The notes beneath the pieces were generated by a model, which did not search any database, was not told the DNA's origin, and saw only the letters and a program-made list of their open reading frames with translations. The translations under genes were made by a program, and so were the position numbers. A stretch of 6,146 nt of DNA. It comes from Acetobacteraceae bacterium. GTDB lineage: Bacteria > Pseudomonadota > Alphaproteobacteria > Acetobacterales > Acetobacteraceae. Below, piece after piece: positions 5,134 to 6,146 of the stretch. The DNA lies in NCBI GenBank assembly GCA_030039695.1, contig JASHVB010000280.1, positions 1 through 6,146 on the forward strand. Reading direction: 5' to 3'. Each line of letters opens with the position of its first letter. The stretch's first letter is position 1.

Positions 5134-6146
5134 ATGGAATTGATTGAGATCCCCGGCCTCAGTACGAAGGCATCGCGCATTGCCCTCGGCACCTGGGCGA
5201 TTGGCGGGTGGATGTGGGGGGGCAGCGATGATGCCAACGCGATTCACACCATTCATGCGGCACTCGACCAGGACATCAACCTGATCGATACAGCCCCCGT
5301 CTATGGCTTCGGCCATGCGGAAGAGCTGGTCGGGAAGGCACTCGCGGACGGGCGTCGCCAGCGGGCGTTGATCGCCACTAAGGTCGGTCTGGCATGGCGT
5401 GACGGCAAGGTGTACCGGGACTCCTCGCCGGCTCGGCTGCGTCGGGAACTCGAAGACTCGTTGCGTCGTTTGCGAACCGATGTGATCGACGTCTACCAGG
5501 TCCATTGGCCGGACGAGTCGGTTCGGTTCGAGGAGACAGCCGCGGTGCTGGGGAGCTTCCAGCGCGAAGGCAAGATCCGCGCGATCGGGGTCAGCAATTT
5601 CAGCCCAGCTCAGATGGATCGGTTCAAAAGCGCGGCCTCATTGCGGACTGTACAGCCGCCGTACAACCTGTTTGAACGGCAGATTGAGCGCGATGTGCTT
5701 CCCTATGCGGAGCGTGCCGGATTGGTTGTTCTCGCCTATGGCGCGCTTTGTCGTGGGTTGCTCACCGGACGGATCAGCGAAGAGACGGAATTCTCGGGCG
5801 ATGATCTGCGCAGGACGGATCCCAAATTCGTCGCGCCCAGGCGCAGTGAGTATCTTGCGGCCGTCCGTCAGCTCGATGCGCTCGCACGCGCCCGTTACGA
5901 CAAGACGGTGCTGGCCCTGGCGATCCGCTGGTTGCTCGATCGCGGCAAAGTGATCGCACTTTGGGGCGCACGACGACCCGACCAATTGACGCCCGTCAAT
6001 GACGCTCTGGGCTGGTCGGTGGACGAGGCGGGGATGCGCGCGATCGACCAGATCCTGGGTGAAACGATCAAAGATCCGGTCGGGCCGGAATTCATGGCGC
6101 CACCGCCCTCATCGCCCGCGGACCCCAGACGGATCAAGGCGGCATG
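5134..6146 (+). CDS. Aldo/keto reductase family oxidoreductase
   Basis: A cytoplasmic NAD(P)H-dependent oxidoreductase of the (beta/alpha)8-barrel AKR superfamily, close in style to the bacterial YhdN/IolS (AKR11) group. The complete catalytic tetrad is visible: Asp52 and Tyr57 in DTAPVYG, Lys83 in ATKVG and His124 in YQVHWP. Cofactor- and barrel-typical blocks follow: GKIRAIGVSNFS (146-157), QPPYNLFER (174-182), LAYGALCRGLLTG (200-212) and IALWGARRPDQL (274-285). The C-terminus KDPVGPEFMAPP (314-325) is typical of the group. The window holds 337 residues and then TG, so the stop is very likely TGA with its last base just outside. The gene is therefore essentially complete. Substrate is undetermined: aldehydes, sugars or inositol derivatives are possible. 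Its own ribosome binding site and long upstream gap suggest it starts its own transcript. Confidence 0.93.
   Translation, partial: MELIEIPGLSTKASRIALGTWAIGGWMWGGSDDANAIHTIHAALDQDINLIDTAPVYGFGHAEELVGKALADGRRQRALIATKVGLAWRDGKVYRDSSPARLRRELEDSLRRLRTDVIDVYQVHWPDESVRFEETAAVLGSFQREGKIRAIGVSNFSPAQMDRFKSAASLRTVQPPYNLFERQIERDVLPYAERAGLVVLAYGALCRGLLTGRISEETEFSGDDLRRTDPKFVAPRRSEYLAAVRQLDALARARYDKTVLALAIRWLLDRGKVIALWGARRPDQLTPVNDALGWSVDEAGMRAIDQILGETIKDPVGPEFMAPPPSSPADPRRIKAA

Noticed and set aside
5119..6137. Minus-strand frames opposite the aldo/keto reductase
   Set aside because: The plus strand holds the full catalytic tetrad and family blocks, so the opposite frames are shadows.
1..6146. CRISPR array, tRNA, rRNA, riboswitch or a new defence-like gene cluster
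   Set aside because: No regularly spaced repeats beyond two copies, no tRNA-like or rRNA-like sequence and no set of co-directed unknown genes were seen. The intact genes belong to known families or stand alone.

Overview
The window looks like GC-rich proteobacterial chromosome, probably from an alphaproteobacterium. The codons favour G/C at the third position, Shine-Dalgarno sites are GGAGG-like, and there are lipoprotein and Tat signals. The species cannot be named from this sequence. About half the window is well-formed genes. The rest is decayed accessory DNA: gene relics, an insertion-sequence remnant and intergenic stretches without a convincing gene.

Layout, left to right. Minus strand 1-492: the N-terminal 164 residues of an exported aldose 1-epimerase, cut by the window edge. 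Next, 493-877 has no gene but carries repeats close to the epimerase start. A 53-residue lipoprotein is at 878-1039 (+). It ends tail to tail with a weakly supported minus-strand ORF at 1040-1264. An intact MFS transporter of the SHS/Jen1 monocarboxylate (lactate/pyruvate) type is at 1330-2529 (+), with its own ribosome binding site and a likely extended -10 promoter. After it, about 2722-3228 holds the C-terminal remains of a di-heme cytochrome c peroxidase/MauG-type gene, with at least two frameshifts and two in-frame stops.

Minus strand 3280-3813 is an intact lipoprotein of unknown function. A good sigma70-like promoter lies so close to it that the start codon is in doubt, and a perfect 8-bp inverted repeat lies further upstream. 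Minus strand 4114-4370 is a frameshifted relic of an IS3-family OrfA. It abuts the N-terminal piece (4363-4629) of a Tat-signal protein that the IS seems to have truncated. Positions 4630-5130 are intergenic, with a 21-bp-period direct repeat. The window closes with an essentially complete aldo/keto reductase (5134-6146, +), whose stop codon seems to lose only its last base.

The intact genes fit peripheral carbon metabolism: sugar mutarotation in the periplasm, monocarboxylate uptake and an NAD(P)H-dependent aldehyde/sugar reductase. They are on different strands, far apart and separated by debris, so no common operon is supported. I found no convincing new multi-gene system. The most informative observations are the two gene relics, the IS-truncated Tat protein and a few operator-like repeats.
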